Shown here one piece after another: positions 54,768 to 63,228 of a stretch of 64,000 bases of DNA; the first letter of the stretch is position 1; each line of letters starts with the position of its first letter. Made by a program: the position numbers and the translations under genes. This DNA is from an uncultured Gemmatimonadota bacterium (GTDB lineage: Bacteria > Gemmatimonadota > Gemmatimonadetes > Longimicrobiales > Longimicrobiaceae), in NCBI GenBank assembly GCA_902805735.1, contig CADCTW010000203.1:1-64000 (forward strand), in the 5' to 3' direction. The notes below the pieces were generated by a model that worked only from the letters and a program-made list of their open reading frames with translations, did not search any database and was not told where the DNA came from.

Positions 54768-55217
54768 CTACGACGCGCGCCGCCGCATCCTGCTCATCAC
54801 CCACGCCTTGAGCTGCGCCTCGTCCGGCGCCGGGTGACCCCTCTCCGTCAGCCAGTCCGTCATCCACGCCGCGAACATGGCCGGCAGCCAGCGCCGGGGG
54901 ACGTACTGCACCCCGTCCGCCAGGGTGAACCCCGTGGCGGGCTCCGGCTCGGCCACCTCGCCCGGCCGCAGCAGGCGCAGCGCGCGCGAGCGCCCCGGCG
55001 TGCGCAGGATGTAGCCCTTCTCCTGCAGCGTGCGCAGGTGCTCCGCCACGCTGGAGATGGAGCGGTAGCCGAAGTGCTCCGCGATCTCCTCGTGGCTGGG
55101 CGCGCAGCCCTTGTCGGCCAGGTACTCGCGCAGGTAGTCGAGGATCTCCACCTGGCGGCGGGTGAGGGGTTCCATGGTCGTGCCCCACGTCTTGGTTTCC
55201 GGATCGCGAGCGGACAT
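54768..55217 (-). CDS. LexA-type DNA-binding protein without protease domain
   Basis: A 149-aa regulator whose residues 15-85 match the LexA N-terminal winged helix (PLTRRQVEILDYLREYLADK, PSHEEIAEHFGYRSISSVAEH, LQEKGYI). The C-terminal 60 residues lack the S24 Ser-Lys self-cleavage dyad and instead form helices, so it cannot be relieved by RecA-driven autoproteolysis. The ATG at 55217 overlaps the upstream stop (TGATG) after GGGGGAGG. It closes the minus-strand ku/ligD region, suggesting a DNA-damage or repair regulator. Confidence 0.8.
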   Translation of the reverse strand: MSARDPETKTWGTTMEPLTRRQVEILDYLREYLADKGCAPSHEEIAEHFGYRSISSVAEHLRTLQEKGYILRTPGRSRALRLLRPGEVAEPEPATGFTLADGVQYVPRRWLPAMFAAWMTDWLTERGHPAPDEAQLKAWVMSRMRRRAS

Positions 55218-55357
55218 CAGCGCCTCCCCCTTCCCCGCCGGCGTGCGCGGGGCGCCGGCCTGTGAGCCACCTTGGCGAAGCAGAACCAGAGCAGGAACAC
55301 CCCGTAGCCCACGATCCCCAGGGTGGTGGCCAGGGCCAGGAGCCCGGTGCCGCTCAT
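55217..55357 (-). CDS. Small membrane protein
   Basis: A 46-aa frame with one transmembrane helix (LLALATTLGIVGYGVFLLWFCF) and an Arg-rich end. It is coupled to both neighbours by 1-4 bp overlaps, which supports that it is translated. Function unknown. Confidence 0.6.
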   Translation of the reverse strand: MSGTGLLALATTLGIVGYGVFLLWFCFAKVAHRPAPRARRRGRGRR

Positions 55358-55683
55358 CGGTCGGCGAGCCTCAGGTACGCCACGGGGCGGAGGCGCGCCG
55401 GCCGCACGGACGCGGGCCGGCGCAGGGCGCCGTGGCGCTCGTCGTCCGCCGGGCCGCTCACCAGCTCGTGGCACGGGCTTGCGCCCTCCGGCAGGTAGCG
55501 GAGCGCGAGCCCGTTCGCCTCGAACAGCTCGAACCAGCGCACCCACGCCGCCTCGGGAGAGCGCGCCGCCGCCCTGAAGTCGATGCGGAGCACCCCCGCT
55601 CCGTCGGCATGGGGAACGCCGCCGTGCTCCTCCACCCACAGGCGGATCTCGATCGGGTCCCGGGTCGTCCGCGCTCGGCTCAT
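55354..55683 (-). CDS. Small hypothetical protein resembling branching-enzyme-annotated family
   Basis: A 109-aa protein. DPIEIRLWVEEHGGVP near 9-24, VLRIDF near 32 and WFELFEANGLALRYLPEG near 47-64 match a widespread small family often mislabelled 1,4-alpha-glucan branching enzyme and seen near ku/ligD and polysaccharide genes. It is not an enzyme by length. ATG 55683 is preceded by GGGAGGG. It overlaps the downstream 46-aa gene (ATGA). Confidence 0.65.
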   Translation of the reverse strand: MSRARTTRDPIEIRLWVEEHGGVPHADGAGVLRIDFRAAARSPEAAWVRWFELFEANGLALRYLPEGASPCHELVSGPADDERHGALRRPASVRPARLRPVAYLRLADR

Positions 55684-55814
55684 CCTCGTTCCCTCCCACC
55701 TGTGCATTGGCGCGGCGTTCCTGTCGCCGCCTTTCCGCCACCGGCGGCACTCTCCTGCTACTTCGTTGTCGCGAAGGAGCCGCCCCTCACCTTCGGCGCA
55801 ACCCGGTCATGCTC

Positions 55815-55850
55815 ATCGCGGGGGCGCGATCCATCGCGTCCATCCTCTCC
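55815..55850. repeat. GCGCGATTC palindrome, copy 4
   Basis: GGGGGCGCGATCCATCGCGTCC, a diverged copy of the family at 30147-30647, in the 270-bp gap between small genes. Confidence 0.55.
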
Positions 55851-55953
55851 GCGCGCCGCGGCCTGCGCCGCCCCCGGCCGGGCCCGACCCGGCGGGCGCG
55901 AGGGATCAGGCCGCTACATGGTCGATCCTCTTGCTCCGGACGGCCGAAACTCG

Positions 55954-56196
55954 TTACCTGTCACGCTCCATCCACTCGCGCTGCTCGGCCGTGAGCTCCT
56001 CGGGCAGCTCGCCCTCGGCGAGGGCACGCCAGGCGTCGGCCTCGCGCTGCAGGGCGGCGGCGTCGGCTTCGCGGGTGGCCGGGTAGGTGGCCGCGCGGCG
56101 CGTGCAGATGTAGGCCATGCAGAGCGCGTACTGCCGGTCCTCGTCGCTCACCCGCGCCGCGTGGCCCTGCGCGTTCTCGCTCACGCCGCCTCGCAT
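55954..56196 (-). CDS. Small hypothetical protein
   Basis: An 80-aa, mostly helical, acidic-ended protein with no recognised domain (DEDRQYALCMAYICTRRAA, PEELTAEQREWMERD). ATG 56196 lacks a clear ribosome-binding site; GTG 56184 has GAGG 4 bp upstream and may be the true start. Same strand as the NHEJ genes. Confidence 0.55.
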   Translation of the reverse strand: MRGGVSENAQGHAARVSDEDRQYALCMAYICTRRAATYPATREADAAALQREADAWRALAEGELPEELTAEQREWMERDR

Positions 56197-56345
56197 ACCC
56201 GGTCCGCCGCCGCGGGGAAGTCGGCCGGTTCCGCGGGGCGCTTGCCGCCGAGCGAAGAGCGGCGGCCGATCACGATCCGGTCGCGCTCGCCCCACCACCG
56301 GAAGGCGGGGCGCTGGCTCTCGGAGGGGGTCGCTTCCGTCACTTG

Positions 56346-57116
56346 TCACCCCGTACGCCGGAAGGGGACGAATCCCCGGAGCCGCTCGATCCGGCGGCGC
56401 AGCGCCTCGGGCCGGTGCGCCAGCCAGGGGAACGCTTCCTCCAGCGCCCGCGCCAGGCCCTCCGCGTCGCCGCCCATCTCGAACGCCTGCGCCACGGTGC
56501 AGACGTACTCCACCACGATGTCGTCGCCGTCGCGCGCCTGGCCGTGGCGGATCCCCATCGCCCGCAGCTCCTGGAGCAGGTTGGCCAGCACGTGCACGTT
56601 GCCGGGCACGGCCGCCACCCGCGTGCGCGCCGGGAAGGGCGTCTCCAGCGCTACCACCTCGGCGGCGCGCGGTCCCTCCAGCGGCGCCATCCGCCGCCCC
56701 GGCCCGAAGCGCTGCTCCAGCAGGCGCACCACCTCCGCCAGGATGCGCTGCGGATCGGCCGGCTTCACCAGGCACCCGTCGAAGCGCGCCGTCCCGCTCG
56801 CCACCGCCTCGCAGTCGGCCGTGAGGCGCAGGGCCAGGGTGCCGGCGCAGCCGGGCTCGGCGCGGATCCCTTCCAGGAGGCGCGGGGCCGCGGGGTCGGG
56901 GAGGTCCACGATCACCAGGTCCGGGAACCACTCCACGCACATCCGCAGCGCCTCGTCCTCCGAGCGCGCCTCGGCCGCCTCGTAGCGGTTGCGCTGGAGG
57001 AGGAGCCGCAGCCCGGCGCGGATCACCTCGTTCTCCGAGACCACCAGGACGCATCCCGGAGCGGTCGCGTCGAGCCACGCCTCCATCACGGCTTCCGATT
57101 CGAAGTCCATGCTCAT
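56346..57116 (-). CDS. Receiver-domain protein, output domain unknown
   Basis: A 256-aa protein. Residues 20-140 form a response-regulator receiver: phospho-acceptor Asp71 in LVIVDLPDP, acidic pocket Glu28/Glu30 in VVSENEV, Thr99 in LRLTAD and Lys118 in CLVKPAD. The remaining 115 residues are helical with no DNA-binding helix-turn-helix that I recognise (PGNVHVLANLLQELRAMGI, VVEYVCTVAQAFEMGG). It starts 8 bp after ligD, so it is expressed with the NHEJ genes, an unusual coupling. Confidence 0.72.
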   Translation of the reverse strand: MSMDFESEAVMEAWLDATAPGCVLVVSENEVIRAGLRLLLQRNRYEAAEARSEDEALRMCVEWFPDLVIVDLPDPAAPRLLEGIRAEPGCAGTLALRLTADCEAVASGTARFDGCLVKPADPQRILAEVVRLLEQRFGPGRRMAPLEGPRAAEVVALETPFPARTRVAAVPGNVHVLANLLQELRAMGIRHGQARDGDDIVVEYVCTVAQAFEMGGDAEGLARALEEAFPWLAHRPEALRRRIERLRGFVPFRRTG

Positions 57117-57124
57117 CCTTCGGC

Positions 57125-59821
57125 TCAGGCCGCCGGCGCGGCGCGGAGGAAACGCCGCAGCGGGATCGGCCGCTTCATCGCCGGTGCCCACAGGTCGCCG
57201 CGCTCGGCGAGGCGTGCGGGTACCGTGCGGATGGTGAAGTCGCGGGGGTCGAGCGCGTCGCCCAGCTCGTCCCACGCCAGCGGGGTGGAGACGGTGCCGC
57301 CCGGCTTGGCCCGCACGGCGTACACACCGGCCACCGTCTTCCCCAGGATGTTCTGCAGGTAGTCCACGTACACGGTCCCTTTGGGCCGCCGGCGGACCAT
57401 CCGCTCCACCGTGGCGATCCTGGGAGCGCGCCCCGCCACCCGCGTGGCGATGAACTGCGCCAGCAGCGTCGCCGTCTCCAGCGGCGTCTTGGGGGGGAGG
57501 GGGAGGTACACGTGCAGCCCCGTGGAGCCGGAGGTCTTCAGCGCGCCGTGCAGACCGTGGCGGTCCAGCTCCTCCTTCACCAGCTTCGCCACCTCCACCA
57601 CCGTGCGGAAGCCGGTTCCCTCGCCCGGGTCCAGGTCCAGGATGGTGTAGTCGGCGAACTCCATCGTCTCCACGCGGGAGTGCCAGGGGTCGTACGAGAT
57701 GGCGCCGAGCTGCACCGTGTAGAGGAGCGTCGCCAGGTCGCCGCCGATGAGGCGCCGCTTGTGGTCGCCGTCCGGCTCCACGATGGTCTCCACGCGCACC
57801 CCGGCGGGCACCTCCGCGTCCGGCGTCTGCTGGTAGAACGCCTGCCCCTCGATTCCGTTGGGAAAGCGGCGCAGCACCAGCGGACGGTCCTTCATCCAGG
57901 GGAGGATGAAACGAGCGGTGTCCGCGTAGAAGCGCGCCAGGTCGCCCTTGGTGATGGCGCCGTGGCGGGCCGGGAAGTAGACCTTCCCCAGGTTGGTGAA
58001 GGCGAGCTTGTCGCGCTTGCCGAGCTGCACGACCCCGTCGCCGCCCGCCTGCTCCACCGCGAGCAGGCGCTCCGCCACCGTGTTGTCCGATTGCCGCGGG
58101 CCCGGGGCCACTTCCCCTGCACCTCTCCCCTGCCCCAGGCCCGCGGCCGAAGCTGTCGCGTCGGGCTCGCGCACGACGGAGCGAGCGTCCTTGTCGTCGC
58201 GGAACCCCAGGAAGACCGGCTGCCGCAGGATCCCCTTGGAGGTCCACTCGTTGAACCGCACCTCCACCACCAGCCGCGGCGTGGTCCAGTGCGCCTTCTC
58301 GTTGGTCCGGGGCGTCTCGGAAAACGGCGAGGTCTTCCGCTCCAGCGGCTTCATGCGCCGGATGGCGTCCGCCAGCCCCGCGCGGTCGAAGCCCGTGCCG
58401 GTGTGCCCCGCGTAGACCAGCCGGCCCTCCCCGTCGTAGTAGCCCAGCAGCAGCGAGCCCACGTGCTGGCGCGAGTTGCGCGGCTCCGTCCACCCGCCCA
58501 CCACCAGCTCCTGCCGCGCCTCCAGCTTGAGCTTGACCCACTCCCTGGAGCGCTTGCCGGGCGTGTAGACCGAGTCCGTGCGCTTCGCCACCAGCCCTTC
58601 CCACCCGCCGGCGCGCGCACGCGACATCATGTCGTCGGCGTCTTCGGAGCTTTCGCCGAGCCGGATAGGACTGGAGTCCAGGCCATCGAGCACACGCTCC
58701 AGCGCCTCGCGCCGCGCCGTCCAGGGCTCGCGCAGCAGGGCGTCGGTGCCGTCCAGCAGGATGTCGAAGGCGATCAGCGCCGCCTGCTGTGCATCGGACG
58801 CCGAGTGGATGTCGCGGTCGGACGACAGGTGCATGCGGCCCTGCAGCGACTCGAACCTCATCACCTGGCCGTCGCGCACCCCCACCAGCTCGCCATCCAG
58901 CACCAGCTCGCGCCCCAGCTCGTCTCGCAGGCCGCGCAGCGCGGAGACCACCTCCGGGAACTGGCGGGCCTTGTCGTTGCCGTTACGGGTAACGAGCGCC
59001 ACCGACTCCTTGCCCGCGAACGCCAGCACGCGGATGCCGTCGTACTTGGGCTCGAAGGTCCACCCCTCGCCGGACGGCTGCGGGCCGCCGGAGGAGGCCA
59101 GCATGGGGAGGATGACGGGGGGCTGGGCCGCTGGCTTCGAGCTGGGCGCCGGTTTCGCGGAGGGGCCCCGCGCCGCCCGATTCGACTTCCAGGTGGCGCG
59201 CCCGTCCTTCCCTGCGGCGATCTCCTCCATCGTCCGCCCTGTTTCGATCGACGTGTCGTACTCCTCCGCCGGGTCCAGGCCGTCCCCGGCGTGCTCGTCG
59301 CGGTGCTTGATGAGGAGCCACTGCGTCTGCTGCCCTTCCTGCCGGCCGGTGCGGACCAGGGCGTAGCTGCCGCGCAGCCGCTCGCCGTGGAAGGTGATGG
59401 AGAGCTTCCCCTTGCGGAGCGCCGTGGCCAGCGCCTTCTCCTCGTCCGCGCCCTCGGCGAGGTCGTCCGCCGAGTAGGTGCCGCGGTCCCACAGCATCAC
59501 GGTGCCGCCCCCGTACTCGCCCGCGGGTATGGTCCCCTCGAACTTGTTGTACTCGATGGGGTGGTCCTCCACCTCCACGGCCAGGCGGCGGTCCGCCGGG
59601 TCCGCGGATGGCCCCTTGGGCACGGCCCAGCTCTTCATTACTCCGCCCAGTTCCAGGCGCAGGTCGAAGTGCAGGCGGCTGGCGGCGTGCTTCTGGACCA
59701 CGAAGCGCAGGGCGGCCTTGCGGGGCGCGCGGGCGCCGCGCGGCTCCGGCGTCTTGCCGAAGTCGCGTTTGGCCCGGTATTCCGCCAGGTCGTCGCGCTG
59801 GGTGGAGGTGCGCCGCGGCAT
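57125..59821 (-). CDS. ligD: Multifunctional NHEJ DNA ligase LigD
   Basis: An 898-aa end-joining enzyme with domains in order phosphoesterase (about 20-190, with HFDLRLEL and GTIPAGEYGGG), ATP-dependent ligase (about 235-550, nucleotidyl Lys in FEPKYDGIRV) and primase-polymerase (about 600-885, NLGKVYFP, DPGEGTGF, HVYLPL). It resects, fills and seals double-strand breaks held by Ku. ATG 59821 starts 4 bp after the ku stop. The PE-Lig-Pol order differs from the mycobacterial Pol-PE-Lig order but is known in other bacteria. Confidence 0.95.
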   Translation of the reverse strand: MPRRTSTQRDDLAEYRAKRDFGKTPEPRGARAPRKAALRFVVQKHAASRLHFDLRLELGGVMKSWAVPKGPSADPADRRLAVEVEDHPIEYNKFEGTIPAGEYGGGTVMLWDRGTYSADDLAEGADEEKALATALRKGKLSITFHGERLRGSYALVRTGRQEGQQTQWLLIKHRDEHAGDGLDPAEEYDTSIETGRTMEEIAAGKDGRATWKSNRAARGPSAKPAPSSKPAAQPPVILPMLASSGGPQPSGEGWTFEPKYDGIRVLAFAGKESVALVTRNGNDKARQFPEVVSALRGLRDELGRELVLDGELVGVRDGQVMRFESLQGRMHLSSDRDIHSASDAQQAALIAFDILLDGTDALLREPWTARREALERVLDGLDSSPIRLGESSEDADDMMSRARAGGWEGLVAKRTDSVYTPGKRSREWVKLKLEARQELVVGGWTEPRNSRQHVGSLLLGYYDGEGRLVYAGHTGTGFDRAGLADAIRRMKPLERKTSPFSETPRTNEKAHWTTPRLVVEVRFNEWTSKGILRQPVFLGFRDDKDARSVVREPDATASAAGLGQGRGAGEVAPGPRQSDNTVAERLLAVEQAGGDGVVQLGKRDKLAFTNLGKVYFPARHGAITKGDLARFYADTARFILPWMKDRPLVLRRFPNGIEGQAFYQQTPDAEVPAGVRVETIVEPDGDHKRRLIGGDLATLLYTVQLGAISYDPWHSRVETMEFADYTILDLDPGEGTGFRTVVEVAKLVKEELDRHGLHGALKTSGSTGLHVYLPLPPKTPLETATLLAQFIATRVAGRAPRIATVERMVRRRPKGTVYVDYLQNILGKTVAGVYAVRAKPGGTVSTPLAWDELGDALDPRDFTIRTVPARLAERGDLWAPAMKRPIPLRRFLRAAPAA

Positions 59822-59825
59822 GGCC

Positions 59826-60665
59826 TTACGCCGTCTTCCGCTTGCGCGGCGCCGCCTTCTTCTTGGCGGCGGCGGGGGCCGCACCCTTCTTCCCGGACTC
59901 CTTGATGCTCTCCTGCAGGCGGGCCATCAGGTCGATGACGCCCGAGGTGTCCGGCTCGTCGGCCTCCGGCAGCGCGGCCTTTTTCCCCTTGAGCTTGGCC
60001 TGGATCACCTGCATCAGGCTTTCCGTGTACACGTCGCGGAACTTCGTAGGCTCGAAAGGCTCGCTCAGATTCTCAACGAGCTGCTCGGCCATCTTCAGCT
60101 CCTGCGGGCGCAGGTCCTTGACCTCGGGGATGCGCAGCTCGCGCACGTCCACCAGGTCGCGCTCGTAGCGCATCAGCTCCAGCACCAGGGCGTCGCCCAC
60201 GGCCTTGAGCCCCGCCAGGTGCGTCTTCTTGCGCAGCACGAAGCTGCCGACCCCCAGCGACCCGGTGCGCTCCATGGTCTCGCGGAGGAGCGCGTACGCC
60301 TTCTCGCCGCCCGGCATGGGCGCCAGGTAGTAGGGCTTGTCGAAGTAGCGGGGATCGACGTCGTCCTCCTTGACGAACGCCGCGATCTCGAACGAGCGCG
60401 AGGTGGCGCGCTCGGCCTGCTCCAGCTCCTCGTCGGAGATGATGATGTACTTTCCCTTTTCGTACTCGTATCCTTTCACGATCTCGTCCGCGGGGACTTC
60501 CTTCCCCTCGCGCTCGCAGACTTTCTTGTAGCGGATGCGCGACTTGTCCTTGGCGTGGAGCTGGTTGAAGGAGATCCCCCCCTGCTCGCGCACCGCGCTG
60601 TGGAGGGTCACGGGAATCGTGACCAGACCGAAGCTGATCGCGCCCTTCCAGATCGTCGTCGCCAT
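59826..60665 (-). CDS. ku: Ku end-binding protein
   Basis: A 279-aa homodimeric Ku ring that binds broken DNA ends and recruits LigD. The core starts IWKGAISFGLVTIPVTLHSA at residue 5 and includes GYEYEKGKYIIISDEEL near 65; a lysine/alanine-rich C-tail (AAAKKKAAPRKRK) is typical of bacterial Ku. It is the first gene of the operon with ligD and faces a HigA-like gene; two operator palindromes lie about 95-140 bp upstream. Confidence 0.96.
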   Translation of the reverse strand: MATTIWKGAISFGLVTIPVTLHSAVREQGGISFNQLHAKDKSRIRYKKVCEREGKEVPADEIVKGYEYEKGKYIIISDEELEQAERATSRSFEIAAFVKEDDVDPRYFDKPYYLAPMPGGEKAYALLRETMERTGSLGVGSFVLRKKTHLAGLKAVGDALVLELMRYERDLVDVRELRIPEVKDLRPQELKMAEQLVENLSEPFEPTKFRDVYTESLMQVIQAKLKGKKAALPEADEPDTSGVIDLMARLQESIKESGKKGAAPAAAKKKAAPRKRKTA

Positions 60666-60757
60666 CTGCCGCGTCCGGGTCAAGAGAGCTCTGCGCGGGG
60701 CTTGCCATCCCCGCCGGGGGAGGGGGCAAAAGGCACTTCCCATGCCCGTCAACGTTC

Positions 60758-60776
60758 TGTAAGTATACACCTTACA
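60758..60776. promoter_or_regulatory. Twin operator, site 1
   Basis: TGTAAG-N7-CTTACA palindrome. A minus-strand TATACT at 60767-60762 (possible ku -10) lies inside it, so a bound regulator would block polymerase. Confidence 0.65.
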
Positions 60777-60786
60777 ACGAGTTAGC

Positions 60787-60805
60787 TGTAAGCAGACAGC
60801 TTACA
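60787..60805. promoter_or_regulatory. Twin operator, site 2
   Basis: TGTAAG-N7-CTTACA again, extended to CTGTAAG/CTTACAG, with its centre 29 bp from site 1. The -35 region of the proposed ku promoter would overlap it. Confidence 0.65.
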
Positions 60806-60931
60806 GGCACCCTCCAAACGGGCCTCCTCGATGGGCTTCCAGGCGGTGGCCCGAGGGGGCGGCGCGCAGCGGTCCGGCTCTTGCTTTTGCAGGTTGTCCC
60901 TCGCATGGACCTTACACGGACCGGCTCCCCC

Positions 60932-61420
60932 ATGACGATCGCGACCGCGCCCGAAGCCGCACGGCGGCCCGGGCAGATCCTGAAGGAACTGTTCATCGAC
61001 AGCGACCCGTCGCTCACCCAGGGACGGGTGGCGCTGGGGATGGGCATCTCGCGCCCGCACCTCAACGACTTGCTGAACAGGCCGGAGAAGCGGGTGACTC
61101 CGGAGATGGCGCTGCGCCTGGCGCGCTTCTTCGGCACCCGCGCGGAAAGCTGGCTCTACGCGCAGGCGGATTGGGATCTGCGCCTGGCCCGTTCCAACCG
61201 CCGCCTGGCGATGCAGGTGGAGCGCATCATCCCCTGGCGCAGCGACGTGGGCCCCATCTTCCGCCACCCGGCGGAGGGTGGGAACGCCGCCGCGGAGCTG
61301 GTCCCCACCCTGCGCCGCGAGGAGATCGCGCAGCGCGTGCGGGAGCGCGTGGCCCCCGGCCGCGCCGCCGAGCGCCGCAAGATCAGCCCGTCCAGCATCC
61401 GCTTCCCGCGCAGCGCCTGA
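60932..61420 (+). CDS. Orphan HigA-like XRE regulator
   Basis: A 162-aa protein with a HigA-type helix-turn-helix at about 10-85 (RRPGQILKELFIDSD, LTQGRVALGMGISRPHLNDLLN, RVTPEMALRLARFFGTRAESWL), extended by a 70-residue Arg-rich C-terminus. No HigB-type toxin lies on either side, so it is not a standard addiction module. Two TGTAAG-N7-CTTACA palindromes between it and ku are natural candidate binding sites. Starts at 60881 (TTG) or 60905 are possible; 60932 matches the family. Confidence 0.82.
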   Translation: MTIATAPEAARRPGQILKELFIDSDPSLTQGRVALGMGISRPHLNDLLNRPEKRVTPEMALRLARFFGTRAESWLYAQADWDLRLARSNRRLAMQVERIIPWRSDVGPIFRHPAEGGNAAAELVPTLRREEIAQRVRERVAPGRAAERRKISPSSIRFPRSA

Positions 61421-61784
61421 GCGCCCGGCGCGCCCGCGGTCCCGCGGGCGCGCCCCCCATCCAGAACATCGTTCCTGCACCCGGAACAGAGTGTCGGCGT
61501 CCGAACGGCCGCGGAGCTTGTGCTTCGCCCCGAAAACGCGCATTCTGTCACACCGATGGCGGAAAGAGCGCGTCTGTTTCAGGGCGGCAGGAATTGGGGG
61601 CGGACGTGGGGGGTCGTGAGTGGCCGCCTAGTGCCTAGTGCCTAGTGCCTAGTGCCTAGTGCCTCGTATGTGGCAACTGCGGTTTGGGGCTCAGCGCTTC
61701 TGCAGTTCAGTGTTTCGGGCAGATGCACACGCGTTCTCGATTTTTCCTGTTCATACCTCCCTCTCCCTCCTTCGGCCGGCTCCC
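61421..61784. other. Gene-free region with CCTAGTG array
   Basis: No gene seen in 364 bp. It contains the CCTAGTG tandem array at 61627-61668 and a pyrimidine-rich stretch (61741-61770) just ahead of the 117-aa gene, where its promoter should lie; no clear promoter boxes are seen. Confidence 0.65.
61627..61668. repeat. CCTAGTG tandem array
   Basis: Five perfect 7-bp CCTAGTG units and a sixth with one change (CCTCGTA), same family as 37651 and 39532. Confidence 0.9.
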
Positions 61785-62138
61785 ATGATGCGTACCGTGC
61801 ACCTGCCGCCGCACCTGTATCTCCCCGCCCGCCCGGCGTCGGGCGGCGAGCCTCGCGACGTTCCACCCTGGGACGGCGCGCGCGACTACGTTACGGACGG
61901 CGCGCGCTACGGCGTGCGCTTCGAAAGCGGAGCGGTGATGTGGTTCCCCGGCTCGGACCGGTTCCGGGTGGAGGAGCTGCGCGCGGACTTCGCGGGGGCG
62001 GACCTGGACGCGCTGGTGGACGGGCTGCGCAGGTACGTCGCGGACGACGAGCGGCTGCGGGCCCTGTGGGCGGGGGACCTGGCGGCGCTGGACCGGTTGC
62101 GCGTGGAAGTGGCCGCGCACGCGGCGGGTGAAGCATGA
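61785..62138 (+). CDS. Hypothetical protein overlapping ftsZ
   Basis: A 117-aa protein with no recognised family: a beta-rich start (RTVHLPPHLYLPARP), a central GARYGVRFESGAVMWFPGS strand pair and a helical C-terminus (EELRADFAGADLDALVDGL). Its stop overlaps the ftsZ start by ATGA, so it is co-translated with FtsZ and may regulate division. Start chosen at the first of two tandem ATGs. Confidence 0.65.
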   Translation: MMRTVHLPPHLYLPARPASGGEPRDVPPWDGARDYVTDGARYGVRFESGAVMWFPGSDRFRVEELRADFAGADLDALVDGLRRYVADDERLRALWAGDLAALDRLRVEVAAHAAGEA

Positions 62139-63220
62139 GCCCGCGGGGCCGCCCGGTGTTCGAGTTCGAGGACGTGGTGCCCGGCGCGCGGATGATGGTG
62201 GTGGGGGTGGGCGGCGGCGGCGGGAACGCGGTGAACCGGATGATCGAGGAGGAGCTGGAAGGCGTCGAGTTCGTCGCGGTGAACACGGACGCGCAGGCGC
62301 TCCGCCAGTGCTGCTCGGACGCCAAGATCCAGATCGGCCGCAAGCTGACGCGCGGCCTGGGCGCCGGCGCGCGCCCGGAGGTGGGGCGCGCGGCCTTCGA
62401 GGAGAGCGCGGACGAAATCCGGAAGGCGCTGGCGGGCGCCGACCTGGTGTTCGTGACGGCGGGGATGGGGGGTGGCACGGGGACCGGCGCGGCACCCGGG
62501 ATCGCGGCGCTGGCGCGCGAGATGGGCGCGCTGACCGTGGCCGTGGTGACGAAGCCGTTCCTGTTCGAAGGGAAGAAGCGGATGCGTCAGGCGGAGGACG
62601 GCCTGGGCGCGCTCACCGACGCCTCGGACACGCTGGTGCTGGTGCCCAACGAGCGGCTCCTCTCCGTCGTGGGCAAGGGCACCTCGTTCAAAGACGCCCT
62701 CAAGAAGGCGGACGAGGTGCTCCTCCACGCCACGCGGGGGATCTCCGGCCTCATCAACGTGACCGGTGACGTCAACGTGGACTTCGCGGACGTGCGCACC
62801 ATCATGAGCAGCCGGGGCGCCGCGCTGATGGGGATGGGCCACGGCCGCGGCGAGCACCGCGCCGAAGAGGCTGCCCGCGAGGCGATCTCCTCACCCCTGC
62901 TGGAGGACGTCTCCATCCGCGGCGCCGCCGGCGTGCTCATCAACATCGCCGCGGGCGCGGACCTCACGCTGGACCAGGTAAGCACCGTCTCCTCGCTCGT
63001 CCAGGAGGCCGCGGGCGACCAGGCCGAGATCATCTTCGGCACCGTGCACGACGACACCCTGGCCGAGGAAATCCGCGTCACCGTGATCGCCACCGGCTTC
63101 GCCAAGCCCACGGCCCCCGTCGTGACAAGTCACCCCGGGCGCGGCGGCCTGGGCCCCATGGGCCGCATCAGCGCCACCGCCGACCTGGAGCAGCCCGCGT
63201 TCCTTCGCCGCCGCGGTTAA
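62135..63220 (+). CDS. ftsZ: Cell division protein FtsZ
   Basis: A 361-aa tubulin-like GTPase forming the division ring. N-terminal glycine loop VGVGGGGGNAVNRM near 24-36, tubulin signature AGMGGGTGTGAAP at 109-121 and T7 loop NVDFADVRTIM near 211 are intact. The disordered linker is very short (about 25 residues) before the conserved C-terminal peptide DLEQPAFLRRRG, which binds FtsA/ZipA-type anchors. The gene is not in a cell-wall division cluster but overlaps a 117-aa gene. A second FtsZ elsewhere cannot be excluded. Confidence 0.93.
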   Translation: MSPRGRPVFEFEDVVPGARMMVVGVGGGGGNAVNRMIEEELEGVEFVAVNTDAQALRQCCSDAKIQIGRKLTRGLGAGARPEVGRAAFEESADEIRKALAGADLVFVTAGMGGGTGTGAAPGIAALAREMGALTVAVVTKPFLFEGKKRMRQAEDGLGALTDASDTLVLVPNERLLSVVGKGTSFKDALKKADEVLLHATRGISGLINVTGDVNVDFADVRTIMSSRGAALMGMGHGRGEHRAEEAAREAISSPLLEDVSIRGAAGVLINIAAGADLTLDQVSTVSSLVQEAAGDQAEIIFGTVHDDTLAEEIRVTVIATGFAKPTAPVVTSHPGRGGLGPMGRISATADLEQPAFLRRRG

Positions 63221-63228
63221 AGAACAGA

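Noticed and set aside
60758-60805. LexA SOS boxes
   Set aside because: The pattern is TGTAAG-N7-CTTACA; CTGT-N8-ACAG spacing of the classical box is not met.
60881-61420. HigBA toxin-antitoxin module
   Set aside because: Only the HigA-like gene is present; no small RelE/HigB-type frame lies next to it on either strand.
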